Assembly: GCF_022834715.1 (NCBI RefSeq)
Contig: NZ_BQKC01000001.1
Coordinates: 1,834,501 to 1,898,500 of the forward strand
Reading direction: 5' to 3'
From: Granulimonas faecalis
Lineage (GTDB): Bacteria; Actinomycetota; Coriobacteriia; Coriobacteriales; Atopobiaceae
DNA length: 64,000 nt
Shown here: positions 18,267 to 26,858 of the stretch, piece after piece
How positions within the stretch are numbered: position 1 is the first letter of the stretch
How the letters are laid out: each line of letters opens with the position of its first letter
The notes under the pieces: model-generated
Told to the model about the DNA's origin: nothing
What the model saw: only the letters and a program-made list of their open reading frames with translations
The model's database searches: none
Made by a program: the position numbers and the translations under genes

Positions 18267-18818
18267 ATGGACAAGATCACCCTCGTCGTGGGCTCCACGC
18301 GCACGGGCTCGTTCAACCAGCAACTGGCGGACGTTGTCCGCGAGACGGTAGGCGACCGCGCCGCCGTGGCCCAGCTCGACTACACGGACGTGCCCTTCAT
18401 GAACCAGGACATCGAATGGCCGACCCCCGACGCCGTGGCCCGCGTGCGCGGCGAGCTGGCCGCCACCGACGGCATCTGGATCGTGACCCCCGAGTACAAC
18501 GGCCTCATGCCGGCCCTGGTGAAGAACCTGCTCGACTGGATGAGCCGGCCCATGCTGGAGGGCTCCGCCGTCACGGCGGTGGCCGGGAAGCCCGTGGTCA
18601 TGAGCGGCGCCGGCGGCCGCCAGGCGGCGGCCGGCTCGTTGGCGGAGTGCAGGCGGCTCTGCGAGTCCATCAAGATGGATGTCGCCGCAGACCCCGTGGG
18701 CGTGGCCATCGGCAAGGGCTACGGAACCGGCGTCCTCGAGGTGTCGGACGACGACCGCACCCGCCTGGCCGCCCAGGCTGACGCCCTGCTCGCCGCCATG
18801 GAGGGCGCCGGGGACTAG
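18267..18818 (+). CDS. NADPH-dependent FMN reductase family protein
   Basis: A flavodoxin-like oxidoreductase of 183 residues that uses FMN and NAD(P)H to reduce quinones, azo compounds or metal ions. The N-terminal GSTRTGSFNQQLAD is the phosphate-binding loop and IVTPEYNGLMPALVKNLLDW is the second family signature (about residues 72-92). Length is typical of the ChrR/YieF group. AAGGAGAGA precedes ATG 18267. It is divergent from a MarR regulator and overlaps the convergent dehydratase-like gene by four bases at the stops. The physiological substrate is unknown. Confidence 0.9.
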   Translation: MDKITLVVGSTRTGSFNQQLADVVRETVGDRAAVAQLDYTDVPFMNQDIEWPTPDAVARVRGELAATDGIWIVTPEYNGLMPALVKNLLDWMSRPMLEGSAVTAVAGKPVVMSGAGGRQAAAGSLAECRRLCESIKMDVAADPVGVAIGKGYGTGVLEVSDDDRTRLAAQADALLAAMEGAGD

Positions 18819-20152
18819 ACCCCTGCCGCAGGGCCGTCCGCCCCGGGGTCCGCGGCCCCGGACGCGGTGCGCGAGAGCGACTCGAGGAACGCCCCCACCC
18901 GGGTGGCCATCTGGCCCGAGGGAGCGTTCCTCGGATCGCAGCCGTCCCCGGACAGCACGAGCAACGGGATGCCGGCCTCGTCGAAGGCCTTCTCGGCCAC
19001 GCCGGCGAGGCCGAGCGTCTGCTTGCAGCCCCAGTGGCCGAAGAGCACGGCGCCGTCCGCCCCGGCCTCGCGCGCCCGGGCGAGCGCGGCGTCCACCCGG
19101 CGCCCAGCCGGGCCGTTGGACGTAGAGAAGACCAGGCGGCGGGCCATGAAGTCGAAGGGCCGCTCCGGGTCCAGGGCATCGAGCACGTCGAGGGAGTCGC
19201 AGGCCATGTCGTCGCCCACGAGCTCGGCCTCGGCGCCGCCGTCGAAGATGCGGCCCATAGCCCCCTGCCAGTTGGGCAGGGTGTGCAGCCAAAACACGCG
19301 AGGCACGCCCCGGCCGCCCGCGCCCTCGGCGGCCCCAGCGGCCTCGGCGGCGGCCACCATGTCGGCCACGAAGTCCTCCGCGGCCTCGGTGCCCAGGAAC
19401 ACATGGGTGCACACGAGCAGACAGAGCTCGGAGGTGAGCGTGGTGGGCAGGCTGCACCGCGACCTCAGGGCGCAGTAGCGCCGCATCCCCTCCAGCGTGC
19501 GGCGCGACCGGCGGCACACCTCGCGCAGGCGGTCCTCGTCGACCTCGGCGCCGAGGACGTCGCCGAGGGTCGCGGCGAGGTCGCGGAGCTGGTCGGCCAC
19601 ATAGGCCACGTCCTCCTCGGAGGTGCCCTGGGGGACGTCCACCACGAGGTGCGGGGCGCCGGCGGCCTCGGCCATGGAGCGGAAGCTCACCTGGTTGGCG
19701 TCGCAGGCCAGCGTGGTGTTGGCCACGAGTGCCGGCGGGCCCAGGACGCCCGCGTCCTCCATGCCGAGCATGAGCTTGTGGTAGCTGCAGAAGCTCTCGG
19801 GGACGCCGGCGGCCTCGGCACGCTCGCAGAAGCCCTCGGCGCAGCGGGTGCAGGCCACGTAGACCGAGACGACCTCGGGGATCATCGGCGCCACCCCGGC
19901 CGCGTGGAGCAGCTCGCAGGGCAGGAAGATGTTGACGACACACGACGCCTCGGGATGCCTGAGGGAGCCCACCACCCCGGAGGCGATGACCCCGTTGCAG
20001 CGGTCCTGCGCCGCGACGACCCCGCGGCCGCCGGTGAGGCGCCCCTTGAGGGCCACGGCCGAGTAGGCGAGGCAGAGCAGCCCCCGCGCCCGGGCCGGGT
20101 CGTCCACCGCGGCCCTGTCCACCCAAGATCCGAGCAACGTGACAGGGTCCAT
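18815..20152 (-). CDS. 2-hydroxyacyl-CoA dehydratase family (HgdB/BcrB-like) single subunit
   Basis: A 445-residue member of the family covering 2-hydroxyacyl-CoA dehydratase and benzoyl-CoA reductase subunits, which bind a 4Fe-4S cluster through cysteines. Visible motifs are FLPCELLHAAG (about 75-86), ACTRCAEGFCERA (about 100-112), GHWGCKQTLGLAG (about 375-387) and SGDGCDPRNAPSGQMATRV (about 405-423). The usual partner subunit and ATP-dependent activator are absent next to it, so it may be one of the solo family members of unknown role rather than a working dehydratase. ATG 20152 follows AAGGAG. It overlaps the reductase gene tail-to-tail. Confidence 0.85.
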   Translation of the reverse strand: MDPVTLLGSWVDRAAVDDPARARGLLCLAYSAVALKGRLTGGRGVVAAQDRCNGVIASGVVGSLRHPEASCVVNIFLPCELLHAAGVAPMIPEVVSVYVACTRCAEGFCERAEAAGVPESFCSYHKLMLGMEDAGVLGPPALVANTTLACDANQVSFRSMAEAAGAPHLVVDVPQGTSEEDVAYVADQLRDLAATLGDVLGAEVDEDRLREVCRRSRRTLEGMRRYCALRSRCSLPTTLTSELCLLVCTHVFLGTEAAEDFVADMVAAAEAAGAAEGAGGRGVPRVFWLHTLPNWQGAMGRIFDGGAEAELVGDDMACDSLDVLDALDPERPFDFMARRLVFSTSNGPAGRRVDAALARAREAGADGAVLFGHWGCKQTLGLAGVAEKAFDEAGIPLLVLSGDGCDPRNAPSGQMATRVGAFLESLSRTASGAADPGADGPAAGV

Positions 20153-20268
20153 GGCGCTCCTTTCAGGGAGAATGGTCCAGGGCCATGGTAGCCCATTGTG
20201 AGAGGGACCCTTCGAGGGTAGGAGAGGTCCGAAACCGCACCGCCAAAGAGAAGAAACCGGAGGAACCC

Positions 20269-20781
20269 ATGAGCGACACCGACGAGGTCAAAACCGACCA
20301 GACCGCCTACGAGGAGGCCGAGGAGAGATTCGACGCCCAGCCGGCCGCCGTGGCCGCCGAGACCGAGGGCGTACTGGACGAGGAACCCGCGTTCACCGGA
20401 GACGGCGGCCCCGAGCCCGAGAAGGCTGTCCCCGGGTCCGTCGCGGCCGCGGCCCCCGCAGCCACCGCCCTGCCCCACCCTGCCGCCGACAACGGCAAGG
20501 GCGCCGGGAAGGCGGGCTACCGCCGCGCCGCCAAGGTCTACGACTGGCTCGGGTTCATCGGCGGCGTCTTCGCCGTGGCCCTCGGTATCACCATGCTGGC
20601 CATGGGTACCCCCGAGGCCATCCGCTTCGGCGCCGACTTCTACACCGAGGCCTTCGCGGCCATGACCCAGATCGCCTTCATCCTCAAGGTCGGGTTCTTC
20701 GGCGTCCTGGTGGCCATGGGCCTCGGCCTCATGGGCACCTTCGGCCCGCGCCTCATGGCCAAGGACCACGCCGACCGCTAG
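20269..20781 (+). CDS. small membrane protein with acidic Ala/Pro-rich N-terminus
   Basis: 170 residues, no recognised family. Residues 1-80 are acidic and rich in Ala and Pro, so probably disordered and cytoplasmic. Two hydrophobic helices follow, VYDWLGFIGGVFAVALGITM (about 90-110) and IAFILKVGFFGVLVAMGLGL (about 132-152), joined by a short loop. ATG 20269 (MSDTDEVKTDQ) has GGAGGAA just upstream; an in-frame start 28 codons earlier has none. It is divergent from the dehydratase-like gene and followed in the same direction by a soluble helical protein. Confidence 0.7.
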   Translation: MSDTDEVKTDQTAYEEAEERFDAQPAAVAAETEGVLDEEPAFTGDGGPEPEKAVPGSVAAAAPAATALPHPAADNGKGAGKAGYRRAAKVYDWLGFIGGVFAVALGITMLAMGTPEAIRFGADFYTEAFAAMTQIAFILKVGFFGVLVAMGLGLMGTFGPRLMAKDHADR

Positions 20782-20893
20782 GCCGCGGAAGGGCCGCCGG
20801 GGCCCGCAGGCATCGCGCGCTGATAAGGGACACCGGGGTCGCGGGTAGAGACCCCGACATAAACCGAAGGCCTGCCAAAGCAAGGAGAACCCC

Positions 20894-21547
20894 ATGAACA
20901 CCTCCCTCACCCAGCGCTTCATCGTCTGCGCCCTCGACGGCGACGGCAACTTCGCCACCAAGGAGGCCAAGGCCTGCTCCGTGGCCTGCGCCCTGTACGA
21001 GCTGGCCAGCGACGGCTTCGTCAAGGTGGCCCGCGACGACGACAAGGTGCGCTGCGAGGCCCAGCTCCCCGTGAGCCAGCGCGACCTGCTCCCCCTCTAC
21101 GACTATGTGGAGCAGCACCGCGTCGTCGACGCCGACAAGCTCCTCGAGCACATGCTCGGCAAGGAGTTCTCCCCCTTCATGGCCTCCCTCTGCGACCCCC
21201 TGCGCGAGGCCGGCCTGCTCGTGACCGACAAGAGCGAGACCACCTTCGTGCCCTCCCCCGACGCCCGCAAGGAGATCGTGGGCCACGTCGTGCGCGCCCT
21301 CGACGGCGACGAGCCCATGAAGCGCGACGACGCCGCCCTGCTCGCCTTCATCGACGGCGCCGGCCTGGCCGACGACGTGTTCGGCCGCGAGGAACGCCGC
21401 GACATCAAGGAGCTCCTCAAGGACCGCAAGTGGGACTCCTTCAAGTTCGCCACGACCCCCGAGGGCAAGGACACCTTCGTCTCCGCCTGGAACGACGTCG
21501 AGAAGGTCTACGCCCCCATCGTCCGCGAGTACGTGGCCAAGCACTAG
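20894..21547 (+). CDS. GPP34-like (GOLPH3 family) soluble protein, tentative
   Basis: 217 residues without membrane segments. The start MNTSLTQRFIVCALDGDGNF, followed by an Ala-rich stretch ending ALYELASDGFVKVARDDDKV, resembles the N-terminus of bacterial GPP34 proteins (LT-x-RF-x-ALD, then a helix and a short beta hairpin), a family related to the phosphoinositide-binding Golgi protein GOLPH3. The rest is helical and charged. The match is by pattern only. AAGGAGAA precedes ATG 20894 and a clear terminator follows. It may be co-transcribed with the upstream membrane protein (112-base gap). Confidence 0.55.
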   Translation: MNTSLTQRFIVCALDGDGNFATKEAKACSVACALYELASDGFVKVARDDDKVRCEAQLPVSQRDLLPLYDYVEQHRVVDADKLLEHMLGKEFSPFMASLCDPLREAGLLVTDKSETTFVPSPDARKEIVGHVVRALDGDEPMKRDDAALLAFIDGAGLADDVFGREERRDIKELLKDRKWDSFKFATTPEGKDTFVSAWNDVEKVYAPIVREYVAKH

Positions 21548-21570
21548 CCGGCGGCCCGCCAAGGCCCTTT

Positions 21571-21605
21571 AGGCCCCGTGCGACCCTGCCGGCCGCACGG
21601 GGCCT
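21571..21605 (+). terminator. rho-independent-like terminator after the GPP34-like gene
   Basis: AGGCCCCGTGCG (21571-21582) pairs with CGCACGGGGCCT (21594-21605), a perfect 12-bp stem with an 11-base loop, followed by TCTCAT. It lies 24 bases beyond the stop. Confidence 0.75.
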
Positions 21606-21664
21606 TCTCATGGCGGGAGCGGACCGCGCTACACTGAGGGCAACCCGCCCTCGAGAGGAGTCCC

Positions 21665-22846
21665 ATGAACGGCTTCACCTTTCACATCCCCACCAAGATC
21701 TACTTCGGCGACGACGAGTTCGGTCACCTGGGCGAGGAGGTGGCCTCCCACGGCAGCACCGTGCTGCTCACCTACGGCGGCGGGTCCATCAAGCGCACCG
21801 GGCTGTACGACCGCGTGCTCTCCCAGCTGCGCGGGCAGGGGATGACCGTGGTGGAGCTGGGCGGCATCGACCCCAACCCACGCATCGCCTCCGTGCGCCG
21901 CGGCGCCGAGCTCTGCCGCGAGGCCGGCGTGGACGTGGTGCTCGCCGTGGGCGGCGGCTCCACCATCGACTGCTCCAAGTTCATCTGCGCCGCGGCCGTG
22001 AGCGACCGCGACCCATGGGACTGGTTCGCCGACAAGACCACGCCCATCGACGACGCCCTGCCCCTGGTGACCGTGCTCACCCTGGCCGCCACCGGCTCCG
22101 AGATGGACAACGGCGGCGTCATCTCCAACCCTGAGACCAACCAGAAGGAGGGCAGGGGCGCGCCGTGCCTGCTGCCCAAGGCGAGCTTCCTCGACCCGGC
22201 GAACACCTTCACGGTGCCGCCGTTCCAGACGGCCGCCGGCTCCGCCGACATCATCAGCCACACCTGCGAGGCCTACTTCTCCCAGGACCACGACCTCTAC
22301 TTCCTCGACACCTTCATGGAGGGGCTCCTGCGCACGGTGATGCGCTTCGCCCCCAGGGCCATGGAGCACGGCGACGACTACGAGGCCCGGGCCAACCTCA
22401 TGTGGGCCAGCAGCTGGGCCATCAACGGGTTCGCCGACGGCGGCAAGACCCAGGCCTGGAGCGTGCACCCCATGGAGCACGAGCTCTCCGCGTTCTACGA
22501 CATCACCCACGGCCTGGGGCTCGCCATCCTCACCCCGGCCTGGATGCGCCATGTGCTGGCCAAGGACCCCGAGGGCACCTTGCCCAAGTTCTGCCGGTTC
22601 GCGGAGAACGTCTTCGGCATCTGCGACCCCTCCCTCAGCGACATGGAGCGGGCCGAGGCCGGCATCCAGGCGCTCCAGGACTTCTTCTGCGACGAGCTGC
22701 AGTTGGCCGGGAGCCTCTCGGCCATCGGCATCGACGAGGAGCACTTCGGGGCCATGGCCGAGAAGGCCTGCCACGGCCCCGCCATCAAGGGCTTCGTGGA
22801 GCTCACGCCCGCGGACGTGGTGGAGATCTACCGGGCCTGCCTGTAG
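21665..22846 (+). CDS. iron-containing alcohol dehydrogenase (butanol-dehydrogenase type)
   Basis: A 393-residue NAD(P)-dependent group III alcohol dehydrogenase, cytoplasmic. The cofactor loop is LAVGGGSTIDCSKFI (about residues 97-111). The metal ligands lie in SADIISHTCEAYFSQ (about 193-207), WSVHPMEHELSAFYDITHGLGLAI (about 266-289) and nearby. The opening FTFHIPTKIYFGDDE is typical of the BdhA/YugJ branch that reduces butyraldehyde, acetaldehyde or related aldehydes. GAGAGGAG precedes ATG 21665. It stands alone between hairpins, so it is probably monocistronic. Exact substrate unknown. Confidence 0.93.
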   Translation: MNGFTFHIPTKIYFGDDEFGHLGEEVASHGSTVLLTYGGGSIKRTGLYDRVLSQLRGQGMTVVELGGIDPNPRIASVRRGAELCREAGVDVVLAVGGGSTIDCSKFICAAAVSDRDPWDWFADKTTPIDDALPLVTVLTLAATGSEMDNGGVISNPETNQKEGRGAPCLLPKASFLDPANTFTVPPFQTAAGSADIISHTCEAYFSQDHDLYFLDTFMEGLLRTVMRFAPRAMEHGDDYEARANLMWASSWAINGFADGGKTQAWSVHPMEHELSAFYDITHGLGLAILTPAWMRHVLAKDPEGTLPKFCRFAENVFGICDPSLSDMERAEAGIQALQDFFCDELQLAGSLSAIGIDEEHFGAMAEKACHGPAIKGFVELTPADVVEIYRACL

Positions 22847-22926
22847 GGGGCACCGCCTCCTCCCTGCGCTTGAAAGCCGTTGAGGGCCTTCGGGCGCAGA
22901 CGGGAGCGGCAGGCGGCGTTACGGAG

Positions 22927-22959
22927 GAGAGGGCTTTCACGGACCGTGAAAGCCCTCTC
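22927..22959. terminator. perfect 16-bp inverted repeat after the alcohol dehydrogenase
   Basis: Positions 22927-22942 are the exact reverse complement of 22944-22959, with one central base. The hairpin would be very stable, with only a weak A/T tail (AATATT) on the plus strand. It stands 80 bases past the dehydrogenase stop and before the broken MFS gene. Between them (about 22867-22890) is a short element resembling the family C repeats. Confidence 0.6.
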
Positions 22960-23038
22960 AATATTCCGTACGAACGCTCATACCAAAAAGGGGGTTACCT
23001 ACCTCGCCGTCGTCGCCGCGTCGTTAGGTCTGGTCCCC

Positions 23039-24007
23039 TTGGCACACCACACATCCATCGCCCTGCCCGCCGAGCAGGACGCCCGCCGCCCCATCCTCAC
23101 CCGTAGCTTCGGATGGGGATTCGTGGCATCGTTCGCGCTGCACTGCAACCTCTACGTGCTGTCGGTCATCATGACGACCCACTGCATGGAGCGCTACGGG
23201 CCGACATCGCCACGGCGTCGCTCGCCACCGGCATCTTCACCATCGGCTGCCTGGGGGGGGCCGGTTCCTCGGCGGCCCCGTCACGGACCGACTCGGCCTC
23301 GTCCCCATCGCCATCCTGGGCTTCTCCCTCACGGCGGCCTCGTCGCTCCTCTACCTCGTGGCGGGCGACATCCACGCCGTCATCGCCATCCGCCTCTGCC
23401 ACGGGCTCTTCTACGGCGTGGCCTCCACCACGGTGACGTCCATGGCGTCGGCCCAGGTGCCCGAGGAGCGCCACGGCGAGGGTATGGGCTACTTCATGCT
23501 CTCCGTGACCCTGGCGTCGGCCGTGGGCCCGCTCGTGGGCATCGCCCTCATGGGCAGCGCCAACTACGCGGCGCTGCTCCTGCTCGCCGCCGGCCTCGCC
23601 GCAGCCGGGTTCGCATCCACGCTGCTCTGCGGCCCCACCGCCGGGCAGGAGGAGCTGGGCCGCGAGCTGGAGGACCTCGAGTCGCTGGAACCCGACGCCC
23701 CCCCCGAGGTGGACTTCTCCCCCGACGGCGTGCGCCTGCTGCCCACGTCCCCGGGTCTCGCGCGGTTCCTCGAGCTCTCTGTGCTGCCCGTGGGCGCCGT
23801 CATCTTCATCAGCTACCTGGTGTACGGCGCGGTGTCCGCCTATCTCGACCCCTTTGCCCAGCAGGCCCACCTCATGGGCGGCGCCGGCTTCTTCTTCCTC
23901 GCCTACGCGGCGCCCATGCTCGCCTCGAGGCCCTTCACGGCCAAGATCCTCGACCGCCACCCTGATGGTGCCCGGCTTCGTGGCCCTGGGCGCGGGCATC
24001 GGCCCGG
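23039..24007 (+). pseudogene. MFS transporter, frameshifted and 3'-truncated paralogue
   Basis: A degraded copy of the intact MFS gene at 25179-26471. The reading frame starts near TTG 23039 (LPAEQDARRPILTRSFGWGF). It shifts first near 23202, where GGG stands in place of the paralogue's GGGG (MERYG/ADIATASL), and again at the G8 run 23253-23260 (IFTIGCLGG/RFLGGPVTDRLG). The third frame then runs collinearly through YGVASTTVTSMASAQVP and DPFAQQAHLMGG to about 23955. After a further small deletion near LDRH it stops matching, about 100 codons short, where family C repeats begin. Two of the lesions are single bases in G runs and could be sequencing errors; the missing 3' end could not. It would not encode a working 12-helix transporter. 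Confidence 0.85.
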
Positions 24008-24147
24008 CACCTGAATGCGATTGAGGGCGACCCTCTCGGCACCTGAACGCGATCAAGAGCGGATCCGGCGTCCCTGAACGCGATTGGGGGGGCGACTTCT
24101 GGCGCACGGGCGTGCCGGGAGTCGCCCCCCAACCGCGTTCAGGTGCA
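24008..24147. repeat. family C repeat cluster, site 1
   Basis: Direct units begin at 24008 and 24039 (CACCTGAA-y-GCGATT-type). A long inverted pair follows at 24074-24142: CTGAACGCGATTGGGGGGG at one end and its near-complement at the other, around a 25-30 base centre. It lies exactly at the 3' break of the MFS pseudogene and before the LysR gene. Confidence 0.7.
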
Positions 24148-24209
24148 GAGGGGGGGCCGCAGCTGCCCGGCGGCCCGGTGCGCCTGGCCCGGTGGTCCGG
24201 CGGCCGGGC

Positions 24210-25070
24210 TCAGGCTCCGAGGGAGACGAGCTCCTCCACAAAGGCCGTGGTGGCGGCGGAGAGGCTCCCCTCCCCGCGGTGCACCACCCCGAACCGGAAC
24301 GGGTCGATGGCCGCCATGGGCACCATCACGGCCCCGAAGGCCTCCACGGGACCGGCGAGGTCGATGGTGAGGCAGATGCCTATGCCCGCCCCCACCATGG
24401 CCTTGGCCGTCTCGATGTCGGCGGTGGAGAAGCGGACGTCGGGCTCCACCCCCTCCTCGGCCATGAGTAGGGCCGTGTCGGTGCCGCGGCCGGGGCGGAT
24501 CTGCACCAGGGGCTCGCGGTCGAAGTCCGAGAGATGCAGGAACGGCCGGCGGGCAAAGGGGTGCTCGCGGGGCACGAGGGCCACGTAGCGGCTCTCCCCC
24601 AGATAGGTCCAGCTCCTGCCCTGCTGGGGGCCTCCCACGCACACGTCGACCTCGCGGGCCGTGAGCCACCGGGCGAGCTCCGGCGTGGCGCCCTCCCTGA
24701 GCTGCACGGTGACGCCGGGATGGCGGTCGCCGAACCGTGCGATGGCGGGGGCGAGCCAGTGGGCCGCCAGGGAGCGGGCGCTGCCCAGGCGCACGGTACC
24801 GCGGTCGGGGGAGGCGATCTCGGCCGCGAGGCCCTTCACGCGGCCGGAGAGCACCGCGAGCTCCCGCAGGTCGGGCACCAGGGCCTCGCCGGCCTTGGTG
24901 GGCACCACGCCGCGGCTCGTGCGCTCCAGGAGGGTGACCCCCAGCTCCGACTCCAGGGCGTCGACCAGACGCAGGACCCCGGCGGGGGTGTAGCCCATGG
25001 CCCGGGCGGCCGCCGAGAAGCTCCCCGTGGACACCGCCTGCAGGAACGCCTCCACCCTGGTCTCGTCCAC
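24210..25070 (-). CDS. LysR-family transcriptional regulator
   Basis: A 286-residue regulator. The N-terminal winged helix reads VEAFLQAVSTGSFSAAARAM, then LRLVDALESELGVTLLERTSRGVVPTKAGEAL in pieces (residues 7-65), followed by a linker helix. The co-inducer domain (about 90-286) is of the periplasmic-binding fold, with VRLGSARSLAAHWLAP and the lobe boundary near ALVPREHPF. GTG 25070 stands four to five bases from AAGGAGG. It is divergent from the intact MFS transporter with a TTTAC-N5-GTAAA operator between them, so regulation of that transporter is likely. The ligand is unknown. Confidence 0.93.
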   Translation of the reverse strand: MDETRVEAFLQAVSTGSFSAAARAMGYTPAGVLRLVDALESELGVTLLERTSRGVVPTKAGEALVPDLRELAVLSGRVKGLAAEIASPDRGTVRLGSARSLAAHWLAPAIARFGDRHPGVTVQLREGATPELARWLTAREVDVCVGGPQQGRSWTYLGESRYVALVPREHPFARRPFLHLSDFDREPLVQIRPGRGTDTALLMAEEGVEPDVRFSTADIETAKAMVGAGIGICLTIDLAGPVEAFGAVMVPMAAIDPFRFGVVHRGEGSLSAATTAFVEELVSLGA

Positions 25071-25080
25071 GATGCCTCCT

Positions 25081-25095
25081 TTTACGGTTTGTAAA
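25081..25095. promoter_or_regulatory. putative LysR operator, TTTAC-N5-GTAAA
   Basis: A perfect inverted repeat with arms TTTAC (25081-25085) and GTAAA (25091-25095), fitting the T-N11-A pattern of LysR-type boxes. It lies 11 bases upstream of the LysR start in an AT-rich gap shared with the divergent MFS gene. Confidence 0.6.
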
Positions 25096-25178
25096 TACTA
25101 CTTCTATATACCATCTATTCCATCATATGCAAGGACCGTTCACCATGGGGCTCCCATCGACCCAGAAGGAGTTCGTCC

Positions 25179-26471
25179 GTGCTGCCCAGCGTTTCCCACG
25201 TCCTTGCCCTCCCCCGCCTCCAGAACGCCGCCACCCGGCAGGAGCCCATCCTCACCCGCTCCTTCGCCCTCGGGTTCGTGGCGTCGTTCGCCCTGCGCGC
25301 GAACCTCTTCGTGCTCTCGGTGGTCATGTGCGCCTACTGCATGGACCGGTACGGGGCCGACGTGGCGTCCGCCTCGGCCGCCTGCGGCATCTTCACCATC
25401 GGCTGCCTGGCCGCGCGGTTCCTCGGCGGCCCCGCCACCGACCGCCTGGGCCTTCGGGCGACGACCCTGGCGGGCCTGGGTCTCACCTGCGCCTCGAGCC
25501 TGCTCTACCTGGCCGCCGGCACCCTCGACGCGATCCTGGCGATCCGGCTGGTCCACGGCCTGTGCTACGGCGTGGCCTCCACCACGGTGACCTCCATCGC
25601 GTCGGCCGACCTGCCCGAGAGACGCCACGGGGAGGGCATGGGTTACTTCATGCTGTCGGTGACCCTGGCCTCGGCCGTGGGACCGCTCCTGGGCATGGTG
25701 CTCTCCGCCGGCCCCGCCAGCGACCTGCTGTTCATGGTGGCCGCGGGGCTGGCCGCCGTGGCCATGGCCGCCACGGCCCTGACAGGTCCCCTTCCCGCCG
25801 ACGAGGCCCGGGAGGCCACCGCCCTGGAGGATGTGGACTCCCTCGAGCCGGGGGCCTCCTCCGTGGACTTCGACCCCGCAGGGGTCCGTCTCCTGGCCAC
25901 GCCCCGGCCCCTGGCCCGGTTCCTGGAGTGCTCGGCCCTGCCCGTGGGCGCCGTGGCCTTTGTGGGCTACCTGATCTACGGGGCCGTCTCCACCTACCTC
26001 GACCCCTTTGCGAGCCAGGCCGGCCTCATGGGGGCAGCCAGCGTCTTCTTCGTGGTCTACGCCCTCACCATGCTTGCCACCAGGCCCATGACGGCCAAGC
26101 TCCTCGACACCCGCGGCCCGGCCCCGCTGCTCGTGCCCGGCTTCGTGGCCATGGGCGCCGGCATCGTCGTCATGGGCATGGCGGCCAACGGCGCGGCCCT
26201 GCTGGCGGCCGCGGCCCTCATCGGCTACGGCATGGGCGCCATCCAGCCCACAGGGCTCGCCATGGCCACCCGGCACCTGGACCGCAGCCGCTACACCGTG
26301 GCCAACGCCACCTTCTACATGATGGGCGACCTCGCCTGCGGCGTGGCGCCGGTCATCTTCGGCCTGATCGTGCCCATGGTGGGCTACCGCGGCCTGTTCT
26401 GCGGGCTGGTGCTCGTTGCGGCAGCGGGCGTGGCGCTCTTTGAAGGGCTGCACCGCAAGCGGCTGGTGTAG
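25179..26471 (+). CDS. MFS transporter
   Basis: A 430-residue inner-membrane transporter with about twelve hydrophobic helices. The sequence RFLGGPATDRLGLRATTLAG (about residues 83-102) is the loop 2-3 motif A of the major facilitator superfamily (G-x3-D-R-x-G-R-R type). The pattern suggests a drug or small-metabolite exporter, but the substrate is not evident. GTG 25179 is chosen because AAGGAG lies eight bases upstream. It is divergent from the LysR gene and ends three bases before the convergent DUF2087 stop. A degraded paralogue lies on the other side of LysR (23039-24007), suggesting an old local duplication. Confidence 0.9.
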   Translation: MLPSVSHVLALPRLQNAATRQEPILTRSFALGFVASFALRANLFVLSVVMCAYCMDRYGADVASASAACGIFTIGCLAARFLGGPATDRLGLRATTLAGLGLTCASSLLYLAAGTLDAILAIRLVHGLCYGVASTTVTSIASADLPERRHGEGMGYFMLSVTLASAVGPLLGMVLSAGPASDLLFMVAAGLAAVAMAATALTGPLPADEAREATALEDVDSLEPGASSVDFDPAGVRLLATPRPLARFLECSALPVGAVAFVGYLIYGAVSTYLDPFASQAGLMGAASVFFVVYALTMLATRPMTAKLLDTRGPAPLLVPGFVAMGAGIVVMGMAANGAALLAAAALIGYGMGAIQPTGLAMATRHLDRSRYTVANATFYMMGDLACGVAPVIFGLIVPMVGYRGLFCGLVLVAAAGVALFEGLHRKRLV

Positions 26472-26474
26472 GCC

Positions 26475-26768
26475 CTAGCGATCCGCCGCCTCGCCCCGAG
26501 GCCCCGCGAGACGGTATGCCGTCCCGCGGTCGTCGCGGATCAGATAACCCCCGTCGACCAGCATGCGGCGAAGCCACACGTAGTCTTCCATCACAGGGGC
26601 GAGCACCTCGTTTACCTGGGATTCAGAATAAGGGCGGCCCGGCTCGAACCTCCTCGCCGCCCAAGCGACAAGGGCCTCCTTCATCGCCCGCTTTGCGGGA
26701 ATGGACGTCACTCGTCCTTGAGAATCAAGATAGCGCCTAGCAAAGTCAGAGACCCTGTCCTCGCCCAT
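26475..26768 (-). CDS. DUF2087 domain protein
   Basis: A 97-residue protein that is essentially one DUF2087 domain. It contains RVTSIPAKRAMKEALVAW, then YSESQVNEVLAPVMEDYVWL and LRRMLVDGGYLIRDDRGTAYRL, the signature order of that family. DUF2087 often occurs alone or at the end of HTH regulators and is thought to act in regulation or nucleic-acid binding. ATG 26768 with AGGAAGG upstream is preferred to longer in-frame starts, which would run across the divergent control region. It is divergent from the 39-residue peptide gene, with only 90 bases shared, so it could regulate that cassette (inference). Confidence 0.8.
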   Translation of the reverse strand: MGEDRVSDFARRYLDSQGRVTSIPAKRAMKEALVAWAARRFEPGRPYSESQVNEVLAPVMEDYVWLRRMLVDGGYLIRDDRGTAYRLAGPRGEAADR

Positions 26769-26858
26769 GGGCACGCCTTCCTGCCGGGGGAACACCGTTT
26801 GTCTAGTAATAACATCCATTCGCTGAATTACCCCAGACATCAGGAAAGGAGGATAGCA

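Noticed and set aside
23202-23260. Programmed frameshifting in the MFS gene
   Set aside because: Two changes of frame in one transporter gene plus a missing 3' end fit decay, and the intact paralogue needs no frameshift.
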